Part shown: in pieces, positions 18,854-27,810 of the stretch
How positions within the stretch are numbered: the stretch's first letter is position 1
How the letters are laid out: each line of letters opens with the position of its first letter
NCBI RefSeq assembly: GCF_900129465.1
Contig: NZ_FSRA01000001.1
Span: 3,474,482 to 3,538,481 of the forward strand
DNA: 64,000 nucleotides
Source of the DNA: Chitinophaga niabensis
GTDB taxonomy: Bacteria > Bacteroidota > Bacteroidia > Chitinophagales > Chitinophagaceae
Direction: 5' to 3'
The notes under the pieces: generated by a model
The model's database searches: none
The model's input: the letters and a program-made list of their open reading frames with translations, nothing else
Told to the model about the DNA's origin: nothing
Translations under genes and position numbers: made by a program

Positions 18854-20522
18854 CGGTAACACATCCTTCTGTTGCATTTTTAACATGTTTAGCGTACTTG
18901 AATAATATTCCTTTCGTTGCCTTCAATGCCGGTTGTTTCCATGCGGCTTTGCGGGTTGCCAACTCTTCAGGAGTAAGGTTAACTTTGATAATGTTGTTGA
19001 CTGCATCCAGTTCAATAATATCATCATCTTTCACCAGGGCAATGGTACCGCCTTCGTAAGCCTCCGGCACAATGTGTCCGACGACGAAGCCATGCGTGCC
19101 ACCGGAGAACCTGCCATCTGTAATGAGGGCTACGTTCTTTCCTAAACCGGCACCCATGATGGCGGAAGTAGGTTTTAGCATTTCCGGCATGCCGGGCCCG
19201 CCTTTAGGACCAACATAACGGATCACTACCACATCACCGGATTTTACTTTACCGGAACTTATGCCTGCGATCAATTCAAATTCGCCATCAAAAACACGGG
19301 CAGGGCCAACAAAGCGCTCTCCTTCTTTACCGGTGATCTTTGCTACGGAACCTTTTTCAGCCAGGTTTCCGTATAGGATCTGGATGTGACCGGTTTGTTT
19401 CAGTGGTTGTTCCAGCGGAACTATAATATTCTGTGTTGTAAAGTCGATGTCGGGAACATTTGCGAGGTTCTCTGCAATTGTTTTACCGGTTACGGTTAAA
19501 CAATTACCATGCAGCATACCTTTTTTCAGGAGGTATTTCATGACTAAGGGAACGCCGCCAATGTTGTGCAGATCTTCCATGAGGTATTTACCACTGGGCT
19601 TCAGATCGGCCAGCAGTGGCGTTTTGTCGCTGATACGCTGAAAATCGTCTGCAGTGATACTGATATCCACAGATTTTGCGATAGCGATAAAATGCAATAC
19701 AGCATTGGTGCTGCCGCCAAGTGCCATGATCACGGTGATGGCATTTTCAAATGCTTCACGCGTCATGATATCTCTTGGCTTAATATCTTTTTCCAGGAGC
19801 AGGCGGATGTACTGGCCTGCTTCGAAACACTCTTCCTGTTTTTCTTTGCTGAGTGCAGGGTTAGAGGAACTGTAAGGTAAGCTCATTCCCAGCGCCTCTA
19901 TTGCAGAGCTCATGGTATTGGCGGTATACATACCACCGCATGCCCCTGCACCAGGACAGGAATGCTGAACAATCTGTTTGAAGTCCCCTTCATCCAGGTT
20001 GCCTGCTATTTTTTGCCCCAGGGCTTCAAATGCAGAGATGATATTGAGGTCCTGCCCCTTGTATTTACCCGGAGCAATGGTTCCACCGTACACCATGATA
20101 GCCGGGCGGTTCAAACGGCCCATGGCCATGAGGGAACCCGGCATGTTCTTATCACAGCCCGGAACAGTGATCAGGGCATCATAATACTGTGCACCGCAAA
20201 CCGTTTCAATGGAGTCAGCAATCAGGTCACGACTAACCAGGGAATAACGCATACCATCCGTACCATTGCTGATACCGTCGCTTACGCCGATGGTATTGAA
20301 GATAAGGCCCACCAGGTCGTTAGCCCAGACGCCTCTTTTCACTTCTTTTGCCAGGTCGTTAAGGTGCATATTGCAGGTGTTACCATCGTAACCCATGCTC
20401 ACCACTCCTACCTGCGCTTTCTTCAGATCTTCTTCTGTTAATCCAATTCCGTACAACATTGCTTGTGCAGCCGGCTGCGTTGGATCTTGTGTAATCGTTT
20501 TGCTGTATCTATTTAACTCCAT
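18843..20522 (-). CDS. ilvD: Dihydroxy-acid dehydratase
   Basis: 559 residues, iron-sulfur enzyme giving the 2-oxo acid precursors of valine and isoleucine. Cluster-ligand regions are visible: [23 protein letters not shown] and [14 protein letters not shown]. The C-terminal beta domain includes [19 protein letters not shown] with its conserved serine. It is the first gene of the ilvD-B-N-C-A run and overlaps ilvB by 11 bp. It has its own candidate promoter, since a strong terminator separates it from ilvE. Confidence 0.96.
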   Translation of the reverse strand: MELNRYSKTITQDPTQPAAQAMLYGIGLTEEDLKKAQVGVVSMGYDGNTCNMHLNDLAKEVKRGVWANDLVGLIFNTIGVSDGISNGTDGMRYSLVSRDLIADSIETVCGAQYYDALITVPGCDKNMPGSLMAMGRLNRPAIMVYGGTIAPGKYKGQDLNIISAFEALGQKIAGNLDEGDFKQIVQHSCPGAGACGGMYTANTMSSAIEALGMSLPYSSSNPALSKEKQEECFEAGQYIRLLLEKDIKPRDIMTREAFENAITVIMALGGSTNAVLHFIAIAKSVDISITADDFQRISDKTPLLADLKPSGKYLMEDLHNIGGVPLVMKYLLKKGMLHGNCLTVTGKTIAENLANVPDIDFTTQNIIVPLEQPLKQTGHIQILYGNLAEKGSVAKITGKEGERFVGPARVFDGEFELIAGISSGKVKSGDVVVIRYVGPKGGPGMPEMLKPTSAIMGAGLGKNVALITDGRFSGGTHGFVVGHIVPEAYEGGTIALVKDDDIIELDAVNNIIKVNLTPEELATRKAAWKQPALKATKGILFKYAKHVKNATEGCVTDED

Positions 20523-20587
20523 ATGATTAAGTCAGTTAGCCTAATTTCGAAATATTGGTAAAAGTATCCCGGGAGTGCCTCATGTTC

Positions 20588-20621
20588 CAAACCTATAATT
20601 TGCCGGTTCCCGGTCTTCAAA
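20588..20621 (-). promoter_or_regulatory. Candidate ilvD promoter
   Basis: On the minus strand TTTTG, 22 bases, then TAGGTTTG, an exact TAnnTTTG. It lies 65 bp before the ilvD ATG and just downstream of the ilvE terminator. Confidence 0.6.
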
Positions 20622-20692
20622 AGGAGGCCCCGAAGGCCAAAATTCGCTATGGTAGTGAGTTAGGGGTTTTAGCGGTTACGCCATTCAAAGGT

Positions 20693-20738
20693 AAAAAAGA
20701 GGGTGGCGGCCCCGCAGATAGCCTGGCCCACCACCCTG
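20693..20738 (-). terminator. Intrinsic terminator after ilvE
   Basis: On the minus strand AGGGTGGTGGGCC pairs with GGGCCGCCACCCT (12 pairs, one mismatch, one G-U), followed by CTTTTTT. It begins a dozen bases past the ilvE stop and splits ilvE from ilvD. Confidence 0.85.
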
Positions 20739-20749
20739 CTATCGGTACA

Positions 20750-21652
20750 CTAAGCTGGAATAGCTTCGCGTTTGAATTCTTTTTCGAGGACTTTTGCTTT
20801 GTAGGCCTGTTGAATGACCTTTCCTAAAGATGCTGCCCATGGTTTGCTGAAGCCCTGACCGTCCAGAGAATCCCATCCGATCACCTCAGCAGCAGTACCA
20901 CAATAGAAGACCGCCTCTGCCTGCCTGAGCTCTTCCACGGTAATTTGTTTCTCAATCAATGGAATACCCAGTTCGCCACAGATCTCAATAACGGTAGCGC
21001 GGGTAATACCCGGGAGGATGTTCCCTTTTGAAGGAGTGTAGATCTTACCATCTTTCTCATAAAAAAGATTAGCGCCGGGGCCTTCAGCGACGAAACCGTC
21101 GATATCCAGCAGCAGCGCTTCTTCATATCCTTTTTCCTTAGCTTCCTGCGACGCAAGTATGGAGTTTACATACAAGCCCGCGGCTTTGGATTCTATTTTG
21201 AATGCTTTCGGGTTCGGACGCTGGTAAGAAGACAACATTACGCGCAGCAGTTTCTCACCCAGGTAAGCACCCCACTCCCATGCACAGATCAGCAGATGTG
21301 TTTCTGTAGCAGCTTTGAGCGTCATGTTAGGAGGGCAGAATACCAACGGACGGATGTACGCTTCCTGCATGTTGTTTAATTCCAATACTTTATAGCAAGC
21401 AGCGATCAACTCATCGTTGTTGTATTTGTAGGGGATATGGATCAGTTCGCAGGAACGCTTGAACCTGTCGAAGTGTTCTTTGGCTTTAAAGATCTTCACC
21501 TCACCGCTTTCGGTCTTGTAAGCACGGATGCCTTCGAACACTGCGTATCCATAATGGAGAGATTGACCATAGAGGTCGATTTTGGCTTCGGTGGCTTTGG
21601 TAAAAGCCCCGTCAAAGTAGAGAATCGTGTTTTCGTTGTAATAGCTATACAT
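20750..21652 (-). CDS. ilvE: Branched-chain amino acid aminotransferase
   Basis: About 300 residues, fold-type IV PLP enzyme that transaminates the 2-oxo acids of Leu, Ile and Val. Landmarks are GQSLHYGYAVFEGIRAY, the PLP-lysine region PKAFKIESKAAGLYVNSILA, LDIDGFVAEGPGANLFYEKDGKIYTPSKGNILPGITRATVIE and FYCGTAAEVIGWDSLDG. I prefer MYSYYNENT at 21652. The earlier ATG at 21673 directly abuts the T-run of the leader terminator, whereas A-rich sequence precedes 21652. Expression is probably controlled by leader-peptide attenuation. Confidence 0.93.
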   Translation of the reverse strand: MYSYYNENTILYFDGAFTKATEAKIDLYGQSLHYGYAVFEGIRAYKTESGEVKIFKAKEHFDRFKRSCELIHIPYKYNNDELIAACYKVLELNNMQEAYIRPLVFCPPNMTLKAATETHLLICAWEWGAYLGEKLLRVMLSSYQRPNPKAFKIESKAAGLYVNSILASQEAKEKGYEEALLLDIDGFVAEGPGANLFYEKDGKIYTPSKGNILPGITRATVIEICGELGIPLIEKQITVEELRQAEAVFYCGTAAEVIGWDSLDGQGFSKPWAASLGKVIQQAYKAKVLEKEFKREAIPA

Positions 21653-21673
21653 ATTATTGGAATTTGCACACAT

Positions 21674-21702
21674 AAAAAAAGCCTTCCTGTGTGGAGGAAG
21701 GC
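21674..21702 (-). terminator. Attenuator terminator in the ilvE leader
   Basis: On the minus strand GCCTTCCT, loop CCACAC, AGGAAGGC, then TTTTTTT running into the first ATG of the ilvE frame. It lies 33 bases past the stop of a small Ile/Val-rich ORF. The segment TCCTCC (21693-21698) can instead pair with GGAGGA at the end of that ORF. Confidence 0.88.
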
Positions 21703-21735
21703 GTTCTATTTTCAGTTAGTTTAATACACGCTAAT

Positions 21736-21849
21736 CTATCCTCCGGTCTGGTGGCTGATAATGACAACGACGATCACGACTAGCGTAATAGCCCAGTTCA
21801 ACTGAGGTACTATGTTACCGATCTTGTTATTGTTTTTATTTAACCACAT
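21736..21849 (-). CDS. Probable ilv leader peptide (37 aa)
   Basis: ATG at 21849, TAG at 21736. Residues 19-30 read AITLVVIVVVII, so 11 of 12 consecutive codons specify Ile, Thr, Leu or Val. The end is SHQTGG, with GGA GGA TAG. This resembles enterobacterial ilvL peptides, whose ribosome stalls under Ile/Val/Leu shortage. A consensus promoter precedes it and an intrinsic terminator follows 33 bases after the stop, before ilvE. An alternative reading is a small membrane protein, but the surrounding elements favour a regulatory leader. Confidence 0.85.
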   Translation of the reverse strand: MWLNKNNNKIGNIVPQLNWAITLVVIVVVIISHQTGG

Positions 21850-21880
21850 GGAGGTCTAATCAATTTTTTGTTGATCAGTA

Positions 21881-21911
21881 CAAATGTATTGGTGATTGGA
21901 ATAAAAAACAA
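21881..21911 (-). promoter_or_regulatory. Promoter of the ilvE leader transcript
   Basis: On the minus strand TTG, 20 bases, TACATTTG, an exact Bacteroidota -33/-7 match. The leader ATG follows 31 bases after the -7 box. Confidence 0.7.
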
Positions 21912-22028
21912 TACAAGCACCAATATTTTGTCAAATATTAAACACAGGGGCGATTTTTAAAAATATCGAAATAATGACTTCTCAGATTGAATAAAATCTA
22001 AGAATACTTAGCTTCCCATGGTTCCTAT

Positions 22029-22058
22029 CAAAAAGGGCCGTCTAAAAGACGGCCCTTT
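22029..22058 (-). terminator. Intrinsic terminator after the sugar kinase gene
   Basis: A perfect 12-bp stem (AAAGGGCCGTCT / AGACGGCCCTTT) with a three-base loop, followed by Ts on the minus strand, 11 bp past the stop. Confidence 0.9.
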
Positions 22059-22069
22059 CCATATAGTTT

Positions 22070-23131
22070 TTACAGGCAGCTATCGATCACTGCCTGTAGT
22101 TTCGGTTCTTTCTCTAACAGCTTCTCCAGCAGTACTAACTGGTTCTTAGCCCGGTTGTAGTTGTGTTCCGGGTATTTAATGGGATAATATACATCGCCAT
22201 TCAGATAGTCTGTGAGGAAGCGGATGCCCTGCATATAGATCATGAACTTACCGGCATAGAAAAGATGGTCTTTTTCTGTCTGGGACAGGGTGCTGCCCAC
22301 TTCAGAGAGGTATCCTTTCATTAATGCCTCGTAATAGTCCTCCCGGATGCTGATCTGGCTGAAATCACGTTCTTCTTCGGAAACAGGGCTTACGTAGGTA
22401 CGCACCATATCTCCCAGGTCTGAAATGATCTTGCCGGGCATGAGGGTATCCAGGTCGCATACGCAGATGCCTTCAAAGGTGTCCTTATTCAGCAGTACGT
22501 TATTGATCTTGGTATCGTGATGCATCAGGCGGTCGCCGAATTCGGGATCCGTTTTAAGGGATTCGAAGGTAATGGCGATGTCTGAGTAGCGCAGGCATTG
22601 CTCTATCAGCTCTTCCGCGAAGTTCTTCCTTTCTTCTTTAGCTGTGCGGATAGCCTCCTGGAAGGCGGAATAACGCAAAGTGAGATTATGGAAGTTAGGG
22701 ATGGAGGCTTTGAACTCATGCAGGTCTATACCATGCAGGAGCCGGGCCATTTTCCCGAACTCGCGGGCAGCTTCGTACGCCTGTTTGGGCGTATCTGCCT
22801 GATCTACAGAGGTAGAGTTGGGAATGAAAGGGATCATCCGCCAATATTCCTCGTTAAAAAAGAACATCTCCTCCCCTGTTACGGTGGGAATAGGTGTGAT
22901 GAACAGGTAATCCGGATGGTGTTTTGCCAGAAAATCGGCAGCCAGCCTGAGATTACGGGCTATTATACCCGGTTCTTTAAAAACATAGGTATTGATCCTT
23001 TGAAGGATGTACTTCTGATCCTGTTGTCCGCTTAAAAGGAAGGTATTGTTAATATGGCCGCTTCCAAATTTCTTTATTTCGTAATCGGCCGCATTCAATC
23101 CAAATGCACTGACAATTTCAGCATTCACCAT
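22070..23131 (-). CDS. Phosphotransferase family sugar kinase (N-acetylhexosamine kinase-like)
   Basis: 353 residues, APH/choline-kinase fold. YEIKKFGSGHINNTFLLS is the nucleotide loop. The catalytic loop is LMHHDTKINNVLL and the metal motif is CDLDTLMPGKIISDLGDM. Members paired with a sugar nucleotidyltransferase are often anomeric kinases such as N-acetylhexosamine 1-kinase, giving sugar 1-phosphate for activation. The start overlaps the nucleotidyltransferase stop by one base (TAATG), so translation is coupled. Divergent fucosidase and hexosaminidase genes make GlcNAc/GalNAc or fucose salvage plausible. The substrate is inferred. Confidence 0.8.
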   Translation of the reverse strand: MVNAEIVSAFGLNAADYEIKKFGSGHINNTFLLSGQQDQKYILQRINTYVFKEPGIIARNLRLAADFLAKHHPDYLFITPIPTVTGEEMFFFNEEYWRMIPFIPNSTSVDQADTPKQAYEAAREFGKMARLLHGIDLHEFKASIPNFHNLTLRYSAFQEAIRTAKEERKNFAEELIEQCLRYSDIAITFESLKTDPEFGDRLMHHDTKINNVLLNKDTFEGICVCDLDTLMPGKIISDLGDMVRTYVSPVSEEERDFSQISIREDYYEALMKGYLSEVGSTLSQTEKDHLFYAGKFMIYMQGIRFLTDYLNGDVYYPIKYPEHNYNRAKNQLVLLEKLLEKEPKLQAVIDSCL

Positions 23132-24030
23132 TATTTCCAGAGATTATCCGGGTATTCCCCTTTATTTACTAATGCGGAGAGGCTTGCCTGAACACCGGGA
23201 GCATCTTCTTTATAAGTAACACCAAACCATTGTGAGCTGGTAGGGATCACTTTAACAGAACCCGTACCGCTGGCAATGAACTGATCTACCACAATAGGAA
23301 TAAAGAATTCAGATTTAGGATCTGTGATCTTCTGGTCCAGGAACTGATCGAACAGTTTTTCGCTTACCGGGAATACGGATGGTGCAAAACCCCAGAAGTT
23401 CATGGATACAGGGGTTTTAGGGCCCAGTTCCACTTTCTTATCGCCGTCTTCGTATACGATCTTACCGTTATCGATGTAGATCTTGGTCCTTTCCGTGATG
23501 CCAGCCAAGTTGCCGGTGCCATTCACTTCGCATACACCGCGGGATACAGAACCGTATTCACTGATGGTTTTACCCAGTTCGTAACCTACTACGCTGTACC
23601 TGTCTGCTGCGCATTCTCCTTTCAGGAATTCAGCCATCTTTTCGAAGGCGTCCCGGCCATAGAAGTCGTCTGCGTTGATTACGGCAAAAGGCTCGTTGAT
23701 AGCGTCTTTCGCGCAAAGTACAGCATGTGCGGTACCCCAGGGTTTTGTGCGGTCTGCGGGAACAGCATGTTCGCCTACGAAAGCATTCATGTCCTGGAAT
23801 ACATATGCAGTTTCTACTTTACCTTTCAGCTTGGGCTCAAAGATCTCTTTAAACTCTTCTGCAAAGTTGTCGCGTATAATAAACACGATCTTGCCAAAAC
23901 CCGCGCGGATAGCGTCGTAGATAGAATAATCAATGATAGTTTCTCCACTGGGGCCAAACTGCTGGATCTGTTTTAAACTTCCGTAACGGCTGGCCATGCC
24001 TGCCGCGAGAATCAATAATGTCGGTTGCAT
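23131..24030 (-). CDS. Sugar-phosphate nucleotidyltransferase
   Basis: 299 residues, nucleotidyltransferase (GT-A-like) fold. The signature loop LLILAAGMASRYGSLKQIQQFGPSGETI binds the nucleotide. KPWGTAHAVLCAKD and the metal-binding pair in AVINADDFYGRDAF follow. The reaction is NTP + sugar 1-phosphate to NDP-sugar + PPi. It overlaps the kinase start by one base, so kinase and transferase probably act in sequence on a salvaged sugar. The N-terminal motif is a variant of the usual GxGxR loop, so the exact sugar and base are unclear. Confidence 0.85.
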   Translation of the reverse strand: MQPTLLILAAGMASRYGSLKQIQQFGPSGETIIDYSIYDAIRAGFGKIVFIIRDNFAEEFKEIFEPKLKGKVETAYVFQDMNAFVGEHAVPADRTKPWGTAHAVLCAKDAINEPFAVINADDFYGRDAFEKMAEFLKGECAADRYSVVGYELGKTISEYGSVSRGVCEVNGTGNLAGITERTKIYIDNGKIVYEDGDKKVELGPKTPVSMNFWGFAPSVFPVSEKLFDQFLDQKITDPKSEFFIPIVVDQFIASGTGSVKVIPTSSQWFGVTYKEDAPGVQASLSALVNKGEYPDNLWK

Positions 24031-24134
24031 TTGTTGATATTAGTTTATAAATTTCGAACGAATTAATATCGGGGGCTAAATTTAGTGATTAAATTTTTCC
24101 CCAACTCTTTATTTTTTTGTTATAGTTGCTATCT

Positions 24135-24146
24135 GACGTTAACGTC
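24135..24146. promoter_or_regulatory. Perfect 12-bp palindrome in divergent spacer, possible operator
   Basis: GACGTTAACGTC is fully symmetric and lies between the divergent nucleotidyltransferase and GH29 genes, 38 bp before the GH29 start. A regulator binding here could control both directions. No regulator gene is adjacent. Confidence 0.35.
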
Positions 24147-24183
24147 TACAGTGAACCAATATTTTATTACAAATTAAACGCAG

Positions 24184-25518
24184 ATGAAAAGATTAGTAGT
24201 GGCGGGAGCCATGGCACTGCATTTCATGCAGCCTACACATGCACAACAAAAGACTAACCCGGAAGAGATCAGCCCCAAAATGCAATGGTTTGCAGATGCC
24301 AAACTGGGGATTTTTATTCATTGGGGCATTTATTCAGTGAAAGGGATTGATGAAAGCTGGAGCTTTTACAATAAAAAGATCGCTTATCCTGATTACATGG
24401 CACAGCTGAAAGGCTTTACGGCAGACAAATACGATCCGCAAGCCTGGGCAGACTTGGTGAAGGAATCCGGGGCCCGTTATGCCGTGATCACTACCAAACA
24501 CCACGATGGCGTTGCTTTATGGGATACCAAACTGAATAAACTCAGCACGGCTAAAAGCACACCTGCCAAAAGAGATGTGCTCAGCCCCTTCTTTGCCGCC
24601 TTACGTAAGAACAATATCAAAGCAGGTGCTTACTTCTCTTTACTGGACTGGAGCTCACCTGATTATCCCGGTTTTCTGAAAGACAGCAGCCGTTATAAGA
24701 TCAGCGATGATCCCAAACGCTGGGAGCGGTTCCAAAAGTTTTACCAGGGCCAGCTGTCCGAAGTAATGACGCAGTTCAACCCTGATCTCTGGTGGTTTGA
24801 TGGAGACTGGGAACGCAGCGCGGAAGAATGGGAAGCCGTGAAGGTCCGCAACATGCTCACCACACATAATCCTAAAACCATTATCAATGGTCGCCTCCAG
24901 GGTTATGGCGATTATGATACGCCAGAACAGAACTTTCCCGTGGTAAGGCCGCAATTCCACTGGTGGGAATTATGTATGACCATTAACAATAACTGGGGAT
25001 ACCAGCCACAGGACACTAACTGGAAAACACCTTATGAAGTGATCACCATCTTTGCAGACGCGATCAGTAATGGCGGTAATATGCTGCTGGACATTGGCCC
25101 GAAAGCAGATGGTACCATTCCTCCCGAGCAGGTGAATGTATTGAAGGAGTTAGGAAAGTGGAACAGGAAACACGACAAAGCCATCTTTAATACTATAGGG
25201 GGTATTCCCCAGGGGCATTTCTATGGCCCTACTACCTTATCCAAAGATTCCACCACACTGTACCTCTTTCTGCCGGGCAAAGTAAGCGGACAGATCATGG
25301 TGAAGGGATTGGATAATAAGGTCCGGGATATTACCGTTGTTGGCAATGGCACTAAGCTCACACATAAGATCGTGGGGAAAATTTCCTGGAGCCCCGTGCC
25401 GGGATTGATCTATATTGATGTACCATCCACTGTACAGGATGAATACATGACCGTATTGGAACTGAAGCTGGATAAGCCCGTGAAGTTGTATCGCGGCAAA
25501 GGCGGATTGAATGGATAA
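24184..25518 (+). CDS. Alpha-L-fucosidase, GH29 family (second copy)
   Basis: 444 residues with a signal peptide (about 1-21, PTHAQ). Family blocks: MQWFADAKLGIFIHWGIYSV, YAVITTKHHDGVALWDTK, nucleophile-type Asp206 in LWWFDGDWER, and NGGNMLLDIGPKADG. It is a retaining fucosidase, shorter than the other GH29 here by about 40 residues and clearly a different subgroup (WFDGDWE versus WPDGEWE). It begins a plus-strand unit with a GH20 hexosaminidase whose frame starts right at its stop, so both may act on fucosylated GlcNAc-containing glycans. Confidence 0.92.
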   Translation: MKRLVVAGAMALHFMQPTHAQQKTNPEEISPKMQWFADAKLGIFIHWGIYSVKGIDESWSFYNKKIAYPDYMAQLKGFTADKYDPQAWADLVKESGARYAVITTKHHDGVALWDTKLNKLSTAKSTPAKRDVLSPFFAALRKNNIKAGAYFSLLDWSSPDYPGFLKDSSRYKISDDPKRWERFQKFYQGQLSEVMTQFNPDLWWFDGDWERSAEEWEAVKVRNMLTTHNPKTIINGRLQGYGDYDTPEQNFPVVRPQFHWWELCMTINNNWGYQPQDTNWKTPYEVITIFADAISNGGNMLLDIGPKADGTIPPEQVNVLKELGKWNRKHDKAIFNTIGGIPQGHFYGPTTLSKDSTTLYLFLPGKVSGQIMVKGLDNKVRDITVVGNGTKLTHKIVGKISWSPVPGLIYIDVPSTVQDEYMTVLELKLDKPVKLYRGKGGLNG

Positions 25519-25542
25519 ATGAACACAAGCAACTCAATTAAT

Positions 25543-27810
25543 ATGAAAAAAACGCTCCTATCTGCTTTTATGGCGCTGGCCTGCTTAACAGGCATAGCGC
25601 AGGAAAAGCAACCCTTGTCAATTATCCCGGAACCTAAGTCCGTAGAAATGCTGGGTAGCCCGGTAACGATCAGTCCACAAATGAAATACTTCTCCAATGG
25701 TGCCGCAGCTGATAAAGCAGCGGAACTGTTTGTGTTGTTTGTTTCTGCCAACTATGGCTTTGTAATGGAAAAAGGGACCATGCAAAACAGTACGCTGGTA
25801 TTTTCGGAAGATGATGCTTTATCTGCTGAAGGTTATCAGCTCACTGTGGCCAAAAATAAAATTGTACTGCAAGGCCGCGCGGCAGGTTTGTTCTATGGTG
25901 TGCAAACACTGCAACAGATGCTGCCTTTCAGCGGCCAGGTTGTAAAGAACAAGATCGTTGTTCCCGGTGTGCTCATAAAGGATGAGCCGCGTTTTGCCTA
26001 TCGCGGGCTGATGCTGGATGTAGGGCGGCATTTCTTCTCCGTTCCTTACATTGAAAAATTCCTGGACATCATGGCTTCCTATAAGCTGAACCGTTTTCAC
26101 TGGCATTTAACGGAAGATCAGGGCTGGCGCATTGAGATCAAAAAATATCCGAAGCTGCAGACTATTGCCTCCAAAAGAAAGGAAACAATGGAAGGGCCTT
26201 ACGGCGATAATAAGTTTGATGGAAAACCTTATGGTGGTTACTATACACAGGAGGAGATCAAACGGGTAGTTAAATATGCTGCAGACAGGTTTATCACGGT
26301 GATCCCGGAAATTGAAATGCCCGGTCACGCACAAGCCGCACTGGCAGCCTATCCACAACTGGGTTGTACAGGTGGCCCATACGAAGTGGTCACTAAATGG
26401 GGTGTTCATAAAGAAGTGTACTGCGCAGGAAATGATGAGGTATTCTCTTTCCTGGAAGATGTACTCACGGAAGTGATCCCACTGTTTCCCAGCCAGTATA
26501 TTCATATTGGTGGTGATGAATGCCCGAAAGACAGATGGAAGGCCTGCCCTAAATGCCAGGCACGTATGAAAGCATTGGGCCTGAAAGACGAACATGCATT
26601 GCAGAGCTACTTCATTCAACGGATGGAAAAGTTCCTGAACAGCAAGGGCAAAAGGATCATCGGATGGGATGAGATCCTGGAAGGTGGCCTGGCACCGGAT
26701 GCCACAGTGATGAGCTGGCGTGGTGAAGCAGGGGGTATTGAAGCTGCCAGGCAAAAACATGATGTGATCATGACGCCGAACACCTATCTGTATCTCGATT
26801 ATCACCAGGGCAATCCTTCAACAGAACCTCTGGCGATCGGCGGATATCTGCCACTGGAAAAGGTATATAGCTATGAGCCATATCCTGCTGCATTGGCGGA
26901 AGAAGAGAAAAAATACATTAAAGGCGTGCAGGGAAATGTGTGGACGGAGTATATCCCTGACGATAGATCGGTGGACTATTTCACCTATCCCCGCGCACTG
27001 GCACTGGCAGAGATCACCTGGAGCCCGCAGCACAAAAAGAATTACTCCCGCTTTACAGCTGCGTTGCCTAAACAACTGGCCAGGCTGGATGATGCACGTG
27101 TCAACTTCCGCATCCCTGAACCAGCGGGCCTGGAAGATGAAGTATTAACCGGTGCGAGCACAACGGTTACTTTAAAACCATCTGTAGCTTTCGCCACTAT
27201 CCGTTATACACTGGATGGTACCATACCTACAGCAAACAGCACTTTATATACAAAACCAATTGTGGTTGCTCCTCCATCCAATGGTACCACTACTGTTAAA
27301 TGTATTGTGGTCACTCCTAACGGAAGGACGAGTGCGGTATATTCTGCTGCTTACATGCGCAAGGAATATAAAACAGCATTGAATGTAAACCCTGTTAATA
27401 AAGGGGTAAAGTTTGATGCCTTCTATAAAACCTTTAACCAGGCTAAAAACATCGGCAGTGGAAAAGCGGATTCAACAGGTGTAATACCTGCTTTCGATAT
27501 CCGTCCATTCGTTGCCAAAGTTACTTTTGGTGTGCGTTATGAAGGATACCTGAAAATTGAAACAGATGGTTTGTATGAATTCAAAACCAATTCTGATGAT
27601 GGTTCCGTACTCTCTATTGATGATGAAGTGATCGTGGATAACGACGGGGAACACGCACCTACTGAGAAATCAGGTATGGTACCGCTTCGTAAAGGTTTTC
27701 ACAAGATCAGTGTAAAATACTTTGATGCCGGCGGGGATCAACGGCTGCAGGTGAGCTTTGGGCTGAAAGGCAAACAAAGTGTTAACTTGCGGAATGCACT
27801 TTTCCACTAA
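25543..27810 (+). CDS. Beta-N-acetylhexosaminidase, GH20, with C-terminal PA14-like domain
   Basis: 755 residues from MKKTLLSAF with signal peptide (GIAQ). Domains: GH20 N-terminal beta domain (about 20-140), catalytic barrel with the Asp325-Glu326 pair in HIGGDECPKDRWK, then a chitobiase-type C domain (TIRYTLDGTIPTANSTLY). The end, about residues 640-750, is PA14-like (YEGYLKIETDGLYEFKTNSDDGSVLSIDDEVIVDNDG). GH20 removes terminal GlcNAc or GalNAc by substrate-assisted catalysis. PA14 probably binds carbohydrate. An ATG 8 codons earlier (25519) abuts the fucosidase stop but would spoil the signal peptide. Confidence 0.93.
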   Translation: MKKTLLSAFMALACLTGIAQEKQPLSIIPEPKSVEMLGSPVTISPQMKYFSNGAAADKAAELFVLFVSANYGFVMEKGTMQNSTLVFSEDDALSAEGYQLTVAKNKIVLQGRAAGLFYGVQTLQQMLPFSGQVVKNKIVVPGVLIKDEPRFAYRGLMLDVGRHFFSVPYIEKFLDIMASYKLNRFHWHLTEDQGWRIEIKKYPKLQTIASKRKETMEGPYGDNKFDGKPYGGYYTQEEIKRVVKYAADRFITVIPEIEMPGHAQAALAAYPQLGCTGGPYEVVTKWGVHKEVYCAGNDEVFSFLEDVLTEVIPLFPSQYIHIGGDECPKDRWKACPKCQARMKALGLKDEHALQSYFIQRMEKFLNSKGKRIIGWDEILEGGLAPDATVMSWRGEAGGIEAARQKHDVIMTPNTYLYLDYHQGNPSTEPLAIGGYLPLEKVYSYEPYPAALAEEEKKYIKGVQGNVWTEYIPDDRSVDYFTYPRALALAEITWSPQHKKNYSRFTAALPKQLARLDDARVNFRIPEPAGLEDEVLTGASTTVTLKPSVAFATIRYTLDGTIPTANSTLYTKPIVVAPPSNGTTTVKCIVVTPNGRTSAVYSAAYMRKEYKTALNVNPVNKGVKFDAFYKTFNQAKNIGSGKADSTGVIPAFDIRPFVAKVTFGVRYEGYLKIETDGLYEFKTNSDDGSVLSIDDEVIVDNDGEHAPTEKSGMVPLRKGFHKISVKYFDAGGDQRLQVSFGLKGKQSVNLRNALFH

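Noticed and set aside
20535..20582. 15-codon minus-strand ORF (MRHSRDTFTNISKLG) upstream of ilvD as a second leader peptide
   Set aside because: It has no run of branched-chain codons, no terminator follows it, and its ATG is so close to the -7 box that it would be at the very 5' end of the transcript.
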